From Betaproteobacteria bacterium (GTDB lineage: Bacteria; Pseudomonadota; Gammaproteobacteria; Burkholderiales; Rhodocyclaceae), in assembly GCA_016709965.1 (NCBI GenBank), contig JADJLT010000001.1:1323001-1387000 (forward strand): a stretch of 64,000 bases of DNA. Direction: 5' to 3'. Made by a program: the position numbers and the translations under genes. This document shows, piece after piece, positions 54,466 through 63,459 of this stretch. Positions within the stretch are counted from its first letter, which is position 1; each line of letters opens with the position of its first letter. The notes beneath the pieces were generated by a model. It saw only the letters and a list, made by a program, of their open reading frames with translations. It made no database searches and was not told the origin of the DNA.

Positions 54466-54774
54466 GTGGCCATTTCAAGCAGTTTCATTTCCGGCAATAC
54501 CATTGAATCTGCCTCGCGTTTTTTCGCTAGTGGCGCGCAGATGCCTGCGCCCAGGCCAATGATTACGCAGCCGCGCACCTCAACACTTGGAAAAAAAAGC
54601 CAACTGGCAATGGCGCGACGCCTTGACCAGTTGCAAGCAGCGCTGGGCGAACCCGAATTGACGCACGAGCAAGCAGCGACGCCAGGCACAATGCCGACAC
54701 CATCCGGACACGGATTTGGAGCAATCACACTGCTTCTCACAGCGCTGCTCTCGGCGATGCTGGGGCCGGCGTAA
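54466..54774 (+). CDS. Small protein with C-terminal membrane segment, function unknown
   Basis: 102 residues from a GTG at 54466 with GGAT upstream. It is Ser/Thr/Pro/Gln-rich and ends with a hydrophobic stretch (about 85-102). Its stop overlaps the start of the next gene by one base, so they are coupled. It might be an N-terminal part of the following protein separated by frame, but no frameshift is evident. Confidence 0.5.
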   Translation: MAISSSFISGNTIESASRFFASGAQMPAPRPMITQPRTSTLGKKSQLAMARRLDQLQAALGEPELTHEQAATPGTMPTPSGHGFGAITLLLTALLSAMLGPA

Positions 54775-55244
54775 TGGGCTTGGCAAACAACCAGCACGCA
54801 CCTGCGGTAACGACCCAGCCAGTCGCCGTTCACCCCATCGAAACACAACAACCCGAAGTAATGCCGGCCCGGGCGAGTATTACCGCCGCACCGAAAATCC
54901 CGGACGAGCAACAGGTTGGCCAACTGGTGGAAGAATGGCGCAGCGCTTGGCAAAGCCGCGACATCGGTGGCTATTTGAAGGCTTATGGCACCGGATTCTC
55001 CCCTTCTGATGGCAACTCACGAGATGCATGGATTACTGCAAGACAGAATAAGCTGGCAACGGGCGCAGCGATCGACCTCAAGATAAACGACCTCAAGATC
55101 GAGCGTGTCGATCAGCGACAGTTCAAGGCAAGTTTTCGGCAGGACTATGCATCCGGCAGTTATCGCGAAATTGCCCGCCCGAAAACCCTGCTGATCGTCC
55201 GGGAAGGCGATGAATGGAAAATTGTCAGGGAATCGCAGGAATAA
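54774..55244 (+). CDS. NTF2/SnoaL-like domain protein
   Basis: 156 residues. After a Pro/Ala-rich leader of about 45 residues comes a domain with VEEWRSAWQSRDIGGYLKAYGTGFSP, RDAWITARQNKL and KTLLIVREGDEWKIVRESQ, the order seen in NTF2-like (SnoaL/DUF4440) proteins often fused to tetratricopeptide or L,D-transpeptidase proteins. Its role is unknown. It is coupled to the preceding small gene. Confidence 0.65.
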   Translation: MGLANNQHAPAVTTQPVAVHPIETQQPEVMPARASITAAPKIPDEQQVGQLVEEWRSAWQSRDIGGYLKAYGTGFSPSDGNSRDAWITARQNKLATGAAIDLKINDLKIERVDQRQFKASFRQDYASGSYREIARPKTLLIVREGDEWKIVRESQE

Positions 55245-55348
55245 GCCGGCAAGGAATCCGTTCCCTACGCGTCATGGCGACTCAATTCAGATAGCGGCTT
55301 TCGTCTTACAATCAGACGCAATTCACTGCGCTTGACGAAAGCCCACCC

Positions 55349-56194
55349 ATGAAATTCGAAGGCACCGAAACCTACGTCGCCACCCGCGACCTGACCCTGG
55401 CGGTCAACGCCGCCATCGCCCTGCAACGCCCCCTGCTCATCAAGGGCGAACCGGGCACCGGCAAAACCCTGCTCGCCGAAGAAGTAGCGCGAGCGTTGAA
55501 CATGCCGCTCTTCCAGTGGCACATCAAATCAACCACCAAGGCACAGCAGGGCCTGTATGAATACGATGCCGTCTCCAGATTGCGCGACTCGCAACTGGGT
55601 GATCCGCGCGTCGAGGACATTGGCCATTACATCGTTCACGGCGTGCTGTGGCAGGCCTTCGAATGCGATGAGCCATCGGTCGTGCTTATCGACGAAATCG
55701 ACAAGGCCGACATCGAGTTTCCCAACGACCTGTTGCGAGAACTCGACCGCATGGAATTTCATTGCTACGAGCTTCATCGCACCATCAAGGCCAAACACCG
55801 CCCACTGATCATCATCACGTCGAACAACGAAAAGGAGTTGCCGGACGCCTTCCTGCGTCGCTGCTTCTTCCACTACATCAAGTTCCCGGACAAGGAGACC
55901 ATGCAGCGCATCGTCGCCGTGCATTTTCCTGTCCTCAAGCACGAGTTGCTCAAGGAAGCGCTGGAGGTGTTTTTTGATCTGCGCGACGTGCCCGGCCTGA
56001 AGAAAAAGCCATCCACCAGCGAACTGATCGACTGGCTAAAACTGCTTCTAGCCGAAGACATCCCGCCGGAAGCCCTGCGCGCCAAGGAAGCGAAGGACGC
56101 CATCCCGCCACTGCACGGCGCCTTGCTCAAGAACGAGCAGGATGTTCATCTCTTTGAACGTCTAGCATTCATGGCGCGTCGCAAGCAACCTTAA
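55349..56194 (+). CDS. MoxR-family AAA+ ATPase
   Basis: 281 residues. Walker A GEPGTGKT is at 33-40, Walker B is VVLIDEIDKAD (about 110), and sensor 1 is IIITSNNEKELPDAFLRRC with the Arg finger. MoxR ATPases act as chaperones for metalloenzyme or membrane-complex maturation, nearly always with a VWA protein. The VWA gene follows with no gap. Confidence 0.9.
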   Translation: MKFEGTETYVATRDLTLAVNAAIALQRPLLIKGEPGTGKTLLAEEVARALNMPLFQWHIKSTTKAQQGLYEYDAVSRLRDSQLGDPRVEDIGHYIVHGVLWQAFECDEPSVVLIDEIDKADIEFPNDLLRELDRMEFHCYELHRTIKAKHRPLIIITSNNEKELPDAFLRRCFFHYIKFPDKETMQRIVAVHFPVLKHELLKEALEVFFDLRDVPGLKKKPSTSELIDWLKLLLAEDIPPEALRAKEAKDAIPPLHGALLKNEQDVHLFERLAFMARRKQP

Positions 56195-57367
56195 ATGCTG
56201 GTCGATTTCTTCCTCCACCTTAAAGCCAGGCAGCTGCCGGTCTCGACCAACGAGCTGCTGTCGCTACTCGAGGCGCTGGAAGCGCGTCTGGTGAGCGGCA
56301 GCCTTGACGATTTCTACCTGCTGTCGCGCGCCCTGCTAGTCAAGGATGAAGCCCTGTACGACCGCTTTGACCGTGCCTTCGGCGAATATTTTAAAGGTAT
56401 CGAGGCGCTGCCGGGCTTCGATGCCCTGGTGCCAGAAGAATGGCTCGAACTGGCGGCACGCCGCCACTTGTCGGAAACCGACCGGGCTCGGCTACAGAAA
56501 CTGAGCTACGAAAAAATATTCGAGCAGCTGAAGGAGCGCCTGGCCGAGCAGAAGGAACGTCATGCTGGCGGCAGTAAATGGATTGGCACCGCCGGCACCT
56601 CGCCCTACGGGCACGGCGGTTATAACCCGGAAGGCGTCCGTATCGGTGGCGAATCAGTCGGCAACCGGACGGCGATCAAGGTCTGGGATCAACGCGAGTT
56701 CCGCAATCTCGACGACTCGCTTGATCTCGGCGTACGCAACATCAAGGTCGCGCTGCGTCGGCTGCGCCAATTCGCCCGCAAGGGCGCAGCAACCGAACTT
56801 GACCTGGATGGCACAATTGCCGGCACCGCGCGCAACGGCGGCTGGCTCGATCTTCAGTTACGCCCGGAACGCCACAGCGCCATCAAGGTGCTGCTCTTTC
56901 TGGATATTGGCGGCTCGATGGATGATCACATCGAGGCCTGCGAGGAACTCTTTTCAGCAGCGCGCACCGAATTCAAGCACCTCGAACATTTCTACTTTCA
57001 CAATTGTGTCTATGAAGGCATCTGGAAGGATAATCGCCGGCGCCACAATGAGAAACTGTCAACCTGGGACCTTATTCACACCTACGGCCCCGACTACAAG
57101 CTGATCTTCGTCGGCGATGCCAGCATGAGCCCCTACGAAGTCGCCCGCCCGGGGGGCAGCGTCGAACACTGGAACGAGGAAGCGGGTGCTGTCTGGCTGG
57201 AGCGCATGGTGAACACGTGGTCACGCGCCGTCTGGCTGAACCCGATCGCCGAAGCACACTGGAATTTCACGCCCTCCATCACCATGATTCGCCAACTACT
57301 CGGCGAGCGGATGTTCCCCTTGACCATCGACGGCCTGGAGCGCGCCATGCGCAGCCTGTCAAAATAA
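56195..57367 (+). CDS. VWA-domain CoxE-like protein, MoxR partner
   Basis: 390 residues, beginning directly after the MoxR stop codon. The N-terminal half is the helical DUF region (LLSLLEALEARLVSGSLDDFYLLSRALLV). The C-terminal VWA domain (about 225-390) keeps the metal-ion site DIGGSMDD with D-x-G-x-S (here D-I-G-G-S). With MoxR it forms an ATP-driven maturation pair. The client is not encoded nearby. Confidence 0.85.
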   Translation: MLVDFFLHLKARQLPVSTNELLSLLEALEARLVSGSLDDFYLLSRALLVKDEALYDRFDRAFGEYFKGIEALPGFDALVPEEWLELAARRHLSETDRARLQKLSYEKIFEQLKERLAEQKERHAGGSKWIGTAGTSPYGHGGYNPEGVRIGGESVGNRTAIKVWDQREFRNLDDSLDLGVRNIKVALRRLRQFARKGAATELDLDGTIAGTARNGGWLDLQLRPERHSAIKVLLFLDIGGSMDDHIEACEELFSAARTEFKHLEHFYFHNCVYEGIWKDNRRRHNEKLSTWDLIHTYGPDYKLIFVGDASMSPYEVARPGGSVEHWNEEAGAVWLERMVNTWSRAVWLNPIAEAHWNFTPSITMIRQLLGERMFPLTIDGLERAMRSLSK

Positions 57368-57380
57368 GCAGAATTCAGTG

Positions 57381-57768
57381 GAAAGCCGGCCGATAAGCCG
57401 GGTTCTGTTCCCCTCTTGCGAGGTTCGGCAATCATTCCTCTAGGCCTGCCGTCACCGACAGGCTCAAGCAACCTACCCGGAAGCAGCGCGGGCCACGCCT
57501 CAGCTTCCCTATTTGGTCTTGCTCCGGATGGGGTTTGCCATGCCGCTGAACGTTACCGCCAGCGCGGTGAGCTCTTACCTCGCCGTTTCGCCCTTACCTG
57601 ATCCCCTTGCGGGGCCATCGGCGGTTTATTTTCTGTTGCACTTTCCGTTGCCTTGGGTCTTGCGACCGTATAGCACCCAGTCGTTAACTGGCATCCTGCC
57701 CAATGGAGCCCGGACTTTCCTCCCGATACTTTCGTATCCAGCGATTGCCTGGCCGACTTTCCGGGGCG
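57381..57768 (-). ncRNA. rnpB: RNase P RNA (M1 RNA, bacterial class A)
   Basis: Read on the minus strand, the sequence has the hallmarks of rnpB: GAGGAAAGTCCGGGCTCC near the 5' end, CAGGGTGCCAG-like and AACGGCGAG segments in the middle, ACAGAA and GGCTTATCGGCCGGC at the 3' end that pairs with the 5' part. It is about 388 nt. It removes 5' leaders from tRNA precursors. Several open frames on the opposite strand here are shadows. A TATAAT (minus strand, 57770-57775) lies immediately before the 5' end. Confidence 0.92.
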
Positions 57769-57911
57769 GATTATACGCGGCTCGATGCAAATGCCGCCCC
57801 ATAAAGCACAAGCTCGTTCATTCGGCGCCGACTTCCGGCGTTCGTGAAACATTTAACAACAAAATTCGGATCCCGTGGATATGATCAAGTCAATTCAGTT
57901 TTTTCGGCAAC

Positions 57912-58487
57912 ATGGCCACAATCAGGTTGGACTTCACTATGCACAGCGCACTAAGACGAGCTATCGAACGCGCCGACATCCAGGCGGTTAATGTCGCTAT
58001 CGAGCATGGCGCAGATATTGAAGAAGCGGACATGCACGGCGACCCGGGATTACCGCTCAGAACTGCATGCTTCAAGGGACACGCCAGCATTGTAGAAACG
58101 CTGATCAAACATGGCGCCAACATCAACGCCCCCAATGGCCAAGGTCCCGGTGGTCCAATCCGGATGGCTGCCAAAGGACATCATATGGGGATCGTACATT
58201 TGCTGATGGTACACGGCGCCGAACTCCCCGCAGACCTGCATTTACCGCTCAACGACAGCGCTGAAAGACGCAAACGTATTGACCGGCGCAAGCGCAACCA
58301 GGGTGCTCCGCTTGGCTTTACGGAACGCCGTCGAGCGCAGGAGCGCCGTGCCACGTCAGTCCATGAATTAACGCTGACTGACTTGCAATGGGACACCTAC
58401 TTCACCCAATCGCAGCCTTTGCCAACACATCACACTGAGCAAATCGACGATAGCGTCTCGATGCTCTTCGAACGCGTGCGCGACTAG
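57912..58487 (+). CDS. Ankyrin-repeat protein
   Basis: 191 residues, or 182 if started at the ATG at 57939; neither start has a strong ribosome-binding site. About three ankyrin repeats (residues 10-105) include AIERADIQAVNVAIEHGADIEE, ACFKGHASIVETLIKHGANINA and AAKGHHMGIVHLLMVHGAELP. A basic stretch (RRKRIDRRKRN) and an unknown C-terminal tail follow. It is cytosolic, with no signal peptide, and probably mediates protein binding. Confidence 0.75.
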   Translation: MATIRLDFTMHSALRRAIERADIQAVNVAIEHGADIEEADMHGDPGLPLRTACFKGHASIVETLIKHGANINAPNGQGPGGPIRMAAKGHHMGIVHLLMVHGAELPADLHLPLNDSAERRKRIDRRKRNQGAPLGFTERRRAQERRATSVHELTLTDLQWDTYFTQSQPLPTHHTEQIDDSVSMLFERVRD

Positions 58488-58500
58488 CCTTGTTGTGCCC

Positions 58501-58962
58501 CTAGACCGGCAAGGCGGTCCGGTATAGCACCTTCCTGAGCACAAAACTGGTGTGAACACCTGTCACCCCCGTAATTCGGGTGATTTTGTTGAGCAGCAGA
58601 TCCTGATAACCGTCCATATCGCAAACCACGACCTTGAGCAGGTAATCCGACTGCTGGCCGGTAATCAGCAGGCACTCAAGTACCTCCGGAATCCCCGCAA
58701 TGTTTGCCTCCAGGTTGGCAAATCGCTCTGGGGTATGCACATCCATCGAAATTCCTATCAGTGCCATCAAGGAAAGCCCCAGTTTTTTCGCATCCAGCAG
58801 GGCACGGTATCCGGTAATCAAGCCAGACTCCTCCAGCATCCGCACGCGACGCAAACAAGGCGATGGCGACAAGCCGATTCGATCAGCCAGATCCTGATTG
58901 CTGATGCGTCCATCGTCCTGCAGGATGGCAAGAATTTCTCGATCGTAGCGATCAAATTCCAT
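58501..58962 (-). CDS. Lrp/AsnC-family transcriptional regulator
   Basis: 153 residues. The helix-turn-helix is at about 5-60 (RYDREILAILQDDGRISNQDLADRIGLSPSPCLRRVRML) and the RAM/ligand domain follows. It starts MEFDRYDREIL as most Lrp proteins do, yet no ribosome-binding site precedes the ATG; the AT-rich palindrome does instead. It is divergent from leuA, so control of leucine synthesis is plausible, though many Lrp members regulate other amino-acid genes. Confidence 0.9.
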   Translation of the reverse strand: MEFDRYDREILAILQDDGRISNQDLADRIGLSPSPCLRRVRMLEESGLITGYRALLDAKKLGLSLMALIGISMDVHTPERFANLEANIAGIPEVLECLLITGQQSDYLLKVVVCDMDGYQDLLLNKITRITGVTGVHTSFVLRKVLYRTALPV

Positions 58963-58964
58963 AA

Positions 58965-58992
58965 ATTGCTCAATAAATAATTATTAAGCAAT
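58965..58992. promoter_or_regulatory. 28-bp palindrome abutting the Lrp start codon
   Basis: ATTGCTCAATAA (58965-58976) and TTATTAAGCAAT (58981-58992) are inverted repeats with one mismatch around ATAA. The AT-rich palindrome and its position between the regulator and leuA suit an autogenous Lrp-family operator. It directly touches the ATG where a ribosome-binding site should be, so it may also act in the mRNA. Confidence 0.65.
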
Positions 58993-59093
58993 TATCTGCC
59001 ATATTAGTTATTTTTTATAGGCATATTCGCAATCATCTGTCGCTCGCTTTGGCCTAATATTTCGTCATCGTAAAACATTCTTCGGAGCCTGCC

Positions 59094-60788
59094 ATGATCG
59101 CCCAGCCAGCCACCAAATACACTGCCTTCCCGCCGATACAACTCAACGTGCGCCAGTGGCCAAACTGCATCGTCACCAAGCCGCCGATCTGGATGAGCAC
59201 CGACCTTCGCGATGGCAACCAGTCGCTTTTCGAGCCAATGAACGCCGAAAAGAAAATGCGCATGTTCAAGATGCTTTGCAATATCGGCTTCAAGGAAATC
59301 GAAATTGCCTTCCCCTCTGCCTCCGAAACCGAGTTCGGCTTTGTGCGTAGCCTCATCGAGGGCGGCCACATTCCCGATGATGTCACCATAGAAGTCCTCA
59401 CTCAGGCGCGCGAACACCTCATTCGTCGCACTTTCGAGTCGCTCAAGGGTGCGAAGAAGGCCATCGTCCACGTCTATAACGCCACCAGCAAGACCTTCCG
59501 CGACAATGTCTTCGGCATGAGCAAGGCCGAAGTCGTGCGGATGGCTGTGGATGCCGTCCAGCTCATTAAGGCACAGGCTGACGCCATGCCGGAAACGGAG
59601 ATCACCCTCGAATACAGCCCGGAACTCTTCACCGCCACCGAACTCGATTTCGCCAAGGAAGTCTGTGACGCCGTTACCGAAGCTTGGGGAGCCACGCCGG
59701 AGCGTAAAGTCATCCTCAACCTCCCGACGACGGTGGAGATCGCCACGCCCAACATCTACGCCGACCAGATCGAATGGATGCACCGCAATCTTGCTCGCCG
59801 TGACAGCGTCATCATCAGTCTCCACCCGCACAACGACCGTGGCACGGCAGTCGCAGCCGCCGAACTCGGCCTCATGGCCGGTGCAGACCGTGTCGAAGGC
59901 TGCCTCTTCGGCAATGGCGAACGCACAGGTAATGTCGACCTCGTCACCCTCGCCCTCAACATGTACACGCAAGGCGTCCATCCTGGACTCGATTTCTCGG
60001 ATATCAATGCCGTTGCCCGCACCTTCGAACACTGCAGCCAGCTCCCGATCCACCCTCGTCATCCTTACGTCGGTGATCTCGTATTCACGGCCTTCTCCGG
60101 CTCCCACCAGGACGCCATCAAGAAGGGGTTCTCTGCTCAAAAGGCGGATGAGCAATGGTCAGTGCCTTACCTTCCGATCGATCCCGCCGACCTCGGCCGC
60201 AGTTATGACTCGGTCATCCGCGTCAATAGCCAGTCGGGCAAAGGGGGTATCGCCTACTTGATGGAAGCCGAGCACGGCATCGTCATGCCACGCCGCCTTC
60301 AGGTCGAATTCTCTGGCGTCGTCCAGCAACACACCGATGCTCACGGCGGCGAAGTAAGTGCCGATGGCATCTGGGCCATGTTCGCCAAAACCTACCTCGA
60401 CGCAACGTCACCCATTCATTATCGCGAGCACCATCTCTTTGAGCAGGGGCACAATCAGGGTATTCGCCTGAACATCGAGATTGACGGTATGCCACACATC
60501 CTGACCGGAGAGGGTAACGGTCCGATCAATGCGGCGGTCCACGCCCTCCAGAGTGCCGGCATCAACATTCAGGTACGCAGCTATGAGGAACGCTCAATGG
60601 TGCCGATGGGAGAAGATGGGAATGCCCGGGCATGTGCTTTCATGGAAATAGCAGGCAAGAACAGTGGCGAATGCTACGGTGTCGGGGTCGACAGCAATAT
60701 CGTCACTGCATCAATCAAGGCCTTGCTCAGTGGCGTCAATCGCCTCGGCTCATCGCAGATTCGCCAACCACAACAACAAGCCGCCTGA
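59094..60788 (+). CDS. leuA: 2-isopropylmalate synthase
   Basis: 564 residues, the longer LeuA type. The catalytic domain starts MSTDLRDGNQSL with the metal Asp, has VIISLHPHNDRGTAVAAAELG with the HxH pair (HPH) of the metal site, and FGNGERTGNVDLV. The C-terminal leucine-feedback domain includes GGEVSADGIWAMF and the last 130 residues. It condenses acetyl-CoA with ketoisovalerate, the first step of leucine synthesis. GGAG precedes the ATG. No leader peptide is seen. Confidence 0.95.
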   Translation: MIAQPATKYTAFPPIQLNVRQWPNCIVTKPPIWMSTDLRDGNQSLFEPMNAEKKMRMFKMLCNIGFKEIEIAFPSASETEFGFVRSLIEGGHIPDDVTIEVLTQAREHLIRRTFESLKGAKKAIVHVYNATSKTFRDNVFGMSKAEVVRMAVDAVQLIKAQADAMPETEITLEYSPELFTATELDFAKEVCDAVTEAWGATPERKVILNLPTTVEIATPNIYADQIEWMHRNLARRDSVIISLHPHNDRGTAVAAAELGLMAGADRVEGCLFGNGERTGNVDLVTLALNMYTQGVHPGLDFSDINAVARTFEHCSQLPIHPRHPYVGDLVFTAFSGSHQDAIKKGFSAQKADEQWSVPYLPIDPADLGRSYDSVIRVNSQSGKGGIAYLMEAEHGIVMPRRLQVEFSGVVQQHTDAHGGEVSADGIWAMFAKTYLDATSPIHYREHHLFEQGHNQGIRLNIEIDGMPHILTGEGNGPINAAVHALQSAGINIQVRSYEERSMVPMGEDGNARACAFMEIAGKNSGECYGVGVDSNIVTASIKALLSGVNRLGSSQIRQPQQQAA

Positions 60789-60800
60789 CCCACTTTCAGT

Positions 60801-60823
60801 CCCTTGCCAAAACATGGCAAGGG
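60801..60823 (+). terminator. Hairpin after leuA
   Basis: CCCTTGCC (60801-60808) and GGCAAGGG (60816-60823) form an 8-bp stem without a T-run. The remaining 230 bases to the next gene show nothing else I can support. Confidence 0.5.
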
Positions 60824-61054
60824 ATTGAATATTCGGCGATTTTCAGCATTTCCGCTTGCCACAAGAAAGATCGGCGCGTAAGATTCAGGATTCGTCGTTC
60901 TGCCCGCGTAAATGCCGTCCCTCTGCCGCACCGCCAATTCATGTATTTTGGCACGCTGAAGTCATCATTTCCCCGTCGCAAAGCGCTGTTTTATTGTTGG
61001 CCCCAGCGCTTCCGGACACCCGGATCTCTGGACGCCATAACTTTGGGGAAATAA

Positions 61055-61936
61055 ATGGTCCGCATCCAGTTCGCAATTGATCTTCACTATGAACTGGGGT
61101 TTCAAGGCGCAGATTTCGTATTCAATATTCATGCAGCCAAAACTGCCAGCCAGACCATCGTCAGCGAACAGCTCGTGGTCAGCCAGCAGGTGCCGCACAC
61201 CATCCAGACCGATCCGTCCACCTGCACGCGCTACCTGCGCCTGACTGGCGCACCTGGCCCACTGCATATCAGCTACAAGGCGACACTGGACATCAAGCAT
61301 CAGGTCGATCTTCCTGACTTGATTCAGGAAACGCCTATCGCCCGACTCCCGCTATCGGCGCTGACCTATATTTACCCGAGTCGCTACTGTCAGTCAGACC
61401 GACTGGCGGCGCTGGCGATGAGTGAATTCGGACACCTTCCCAAAGGCTACCGTCGGGTCGAGGCGATTCGCAACTGGGTTAACAAACATGTCTCCTTCAA
61501 GGGGAATACTAGCAGCTCAACCACGGCGGCACTTGATACCCTGATTGATCGCGTTGGCGTCTGCCGCGACTTCGCGCACCTGATGATCACCATCTGCCGC
61601 GCCCTCAACATCCCGGCCCGATTTACCACAGGCATCGACTACGGCGCTGATCCGGCGCTGGGTCCGACCGATTTCCATGCCTACGTCGAAGTATTCCTTG
61701 GCGACCGCTGGTATCTGTTTGATCCCTCAGGTACGGCAATTCCGATGGGGTTCGTCCGTTTGGCAACGGGACGCGACGCAGCGGATGTATCTTTCGCTAC
61801 AATATTCGGTGGCGTGCTGTCACCGCCGCCGGTGATCGCCATTTCTGCGATTACAGAAACCGGCCAACCGTGGGAACTACCGCGCCACAGGCATGAGGCA
61901 TTGTCCACCGATGCCGCTGCAGTCGTTACCCCCTGA
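61055..61936 (+). CDS. Transglutaminase-like cysteine peptidase
   Basis: 293 residues without a signal peptide. An N-terminal beta domain (about 1-110) precedes a transglutaminase core with Cys in RVGVCRDFAHL, His in TDFHAYVEVF and Asp in YLFDPSGTA. Such proteins cleave or modify peptide bonds and are common next to peptide-processing genes; the substrate here is unknown. Confidence 0.85.
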   Translation: MVRIQFAIDLHYELGFQGADFVFNIHAAKTASQTIVSEQLVVSQQVPHTIQTDPSTCTRYLRLTGAPGPLHISYKATLDIKHQVDLPDLIQETPIARLPLSALTYIYPSRYCQSDRLAALAMSEFGHLPKGYRRVEAIRNWVNKHVSFKGNTSSSTTAALDTLIDRVGVCRDFAHLMITICRALNIPARFTTGIDYGADPALGPTDFHAYVEVFLGDRWYLFDPSGTAIPMGFVRLATGRDAADVSFATIFGGVLSPPPVIAISAITETGQPWELPRHRHEALSTDAAAVVTP

Positions 61937-61966
61937 GCATTATTTTCGATTACTGGAGAAGAACAC

Positions 61967-62224
61967 TTGGCAAAAGAAGAACTACTTGAAATGCAAGGCG
62001 TCGTAGAAGACGTCCTTCCGGACGGTCGTTTCCGCGTAACGCTGGAAAACGGTCACGTGATGATTGCCTACACCGCCGGCAAGATGAAGAAAAACCACAT
62101 CCGTATCCTGCTCGGCGACAAGGTAACACTTGAACTGTCGCCTTACGACCTGACCAAGGGCCGTATCACTTTCCGTCACATTGAAAACCGCGGCGCCCCA
62201 GCCCCGCAGCGCCGTCGCTACTAA
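61967..62224 (+). CDS. infA: Translation initiation factor IF-1, TTG start
   Basis: 85 residues. The start is TTG at 61967, because the family begins MAKEExLEMQG and no ATG lies earlier in frame; GGAGAA precedes it. The OB-fold includes GRFRVTLENGHVMIAYTAGKMKKNHIRILLGDKV. It lies outside the ribosomal-protein operon, so it may be the second IF-1 gene common in Betaproteobacteria. Its stop overlaps the convergent DUF3025 gene by 4 bases. Confidence 0.93.
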   Translation: MAKEELLEMQGVVEDVLPDGRFRVTLENGHVMIAYTAGKMKKNHIRILLGDKVTLELSPYDLTKGRITFRHIENRGAPAPQRRRY

Positions 62225-63003
62225 GCAGTCGCCCCGGCGCCCGGCTTGCCGCGGCGTCCCGGCCTGAACTGCCAAGTATCGTCGTAATACGCCGGATTTT
62301 CATTATCCGGCGTCGCCCCCGGAATCCCCAGCAACGGCAGCGGTTGAAAATCGCGCGGTCGGGTATAGCGGCCACTGACCAAATCAGTGGCTAACATGCC
62401 ATCGACTGCTTCGAGCTGCGCCTGCATCGGCATTGATAGCCAGTCTTCAGCGACAGGGTAAAGCACAGCCTTGGCTGTCAGGCCACGAAATGGCTTAAGC
62501 GCCAGTTCATAAGTTGCGTGGCCAAAGATGATGAAGCGCATGCAACGAATCACCTCAGCGCGACGTTCGACGAAAAGCTCTTTCCAGCGAAACTGGCGCA
62601 GCAAATCGAGCAGTTCACTCTGACTGGACAGCACGACGATCCCGCACTCATCGAAGTGGGTAAGCACATCGCGCACGGTATTCCGCGTTTCACCCGGCGC
62701 CTGCATGGCACGCATGTGGGCAGCACTGATGGCAATCTTGGTCTTGGGAAACTGCATCCAGACCAGTGCGTTGAAGAAGTCATGCCAGTTATCCAGCCGC
62801 GTTGCGACCTCTCCGCTTTCCCATATCCGGCACTCGTAAATCAGCCCATCCTGGGGCGGTGGAATAAAGCTGACACGTCGGCCATTTGCAGTGTGAATCG
62901 GAAAATTTTTGGCCAACTCGGCCACAGCCTGCGCATCCGGCCGCTCCGGCAGAAGGTCAAGGCACCGCCGCAGCGGATCAAACAAGGGAGATGCGTAAAG
63001 CAA
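62221..63003 (-). CDS. DUF3025-domain protein
   Basis: 260 residues starting with TTG at 63003, eight bases after the lipoprotein stop and preceded by GAGGAG. WHDFFNALVWMQFPKTKIAISAAHM and LDLLRQFRWKELFVERRAEVIRCMRFIIFGHATYELALKPF fit DUF3025, a family of unknown function in Proteobacteria. It has a few histidines but no known active site. Confidence 0.85.
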   Translation of the reverse strand: MLYASPLFDPLRRCLDLLPERPDAQAVAELAKNFPIHTANGRRVSFIPPPQDGLIYECRIWESGEVATRLDNWHDFFNALVWMQFPKTKIAISAAHMRAMQAPGETRNTVRDVLTHFDECGIVVLSSQSELLDLLRQFRWKELFVERRAEVIRCMRFIIFGHATYELALKPFRGLTAKAVLYPVAEDWLSMPMQAQLEAVDGMLATDLVSGRYTRPRDFQPLPLLGIPGATPDNENPAYYDDTWQFRPGRRGKPGAGATA

Positions 63004-63011
63004 GAGAGCGC

Positions 63012-63449
63012 TTACTCCTCGGCGGGCGCTTCGTCTTTCTCTTCCTTGACGAAAACCAGCTCGCCCTTCCTGACCCGGAAAGTGCCCATCAAGGTGCCCA
63101 TGCCCTCGGCGGGCTCACCGTCCATCTTGGCGAAATTGACGCAAGTTTGGGTTTCGGTAGCCCACATTTTCTTGCCCGCCTTGACGATGAAGGCACCTGA
63201 AGGCACCTGATAAATCTCGACCCTGGTGTTTGCGGTCGCTGCCCCGAGACTGTGCCGACGCATGCAGGCCGGCATTCGGGAAACCACCAGATAGAGCTCA
63301 ACCTTGCTATCCCAGAAATACGGCTGCTCACGAATCAGCGACAAGACATGCTCGCGAGTATTGTCTATTTCATACGTTGCAGCATCATTCACGCAGGCAG
63401 TAAGCAGCGGGGCAGCCAGCAAAGACAGGAAGATGTGGCGCAAACGCAT
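63012..63449 (-). CDS. Lipoprotein of unknown function
   Basis: 145 residues with a GAGGAAAA ribosome-binding site. The lipoprotein signal ends LTAC (Cys19). The mature part has an acidic C-terminal tail. I do not recognise a family. It lies between pyrC (10 bases) and DUF3025 (8 bases), so the three are likely co-transcribed. A 10-base tandem duplication lies within the coding region (63190-63210). Confidence 0.7.
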   Translation of the reverse strand: MRLRHIFLSLLAAPLLTACVNDAATYEIDNTREHVLSLIREQPYFWDSKVELYLVVSRMPACMRRHSLGAATANTRVEIYQVPSGAFIVKAGKKMWATETQTCVNFAKMDGEPAEGMGTLMGTFRVRKGELVFVKEEKDEAPAEE

Positions 63450-63459
63450 GATGTTTTCC

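Noticed and set aside
57416..57884. Several open frames between the VWA gene and the ankyrin gene
   Set aside because: The sequence is the RNase P RNA gene on the minus strand.
59004..60155. 383-codon minus-strand frame within leuA
   Set aside because: Antisense shadow; the plus-strand leuA product is unmistakable.
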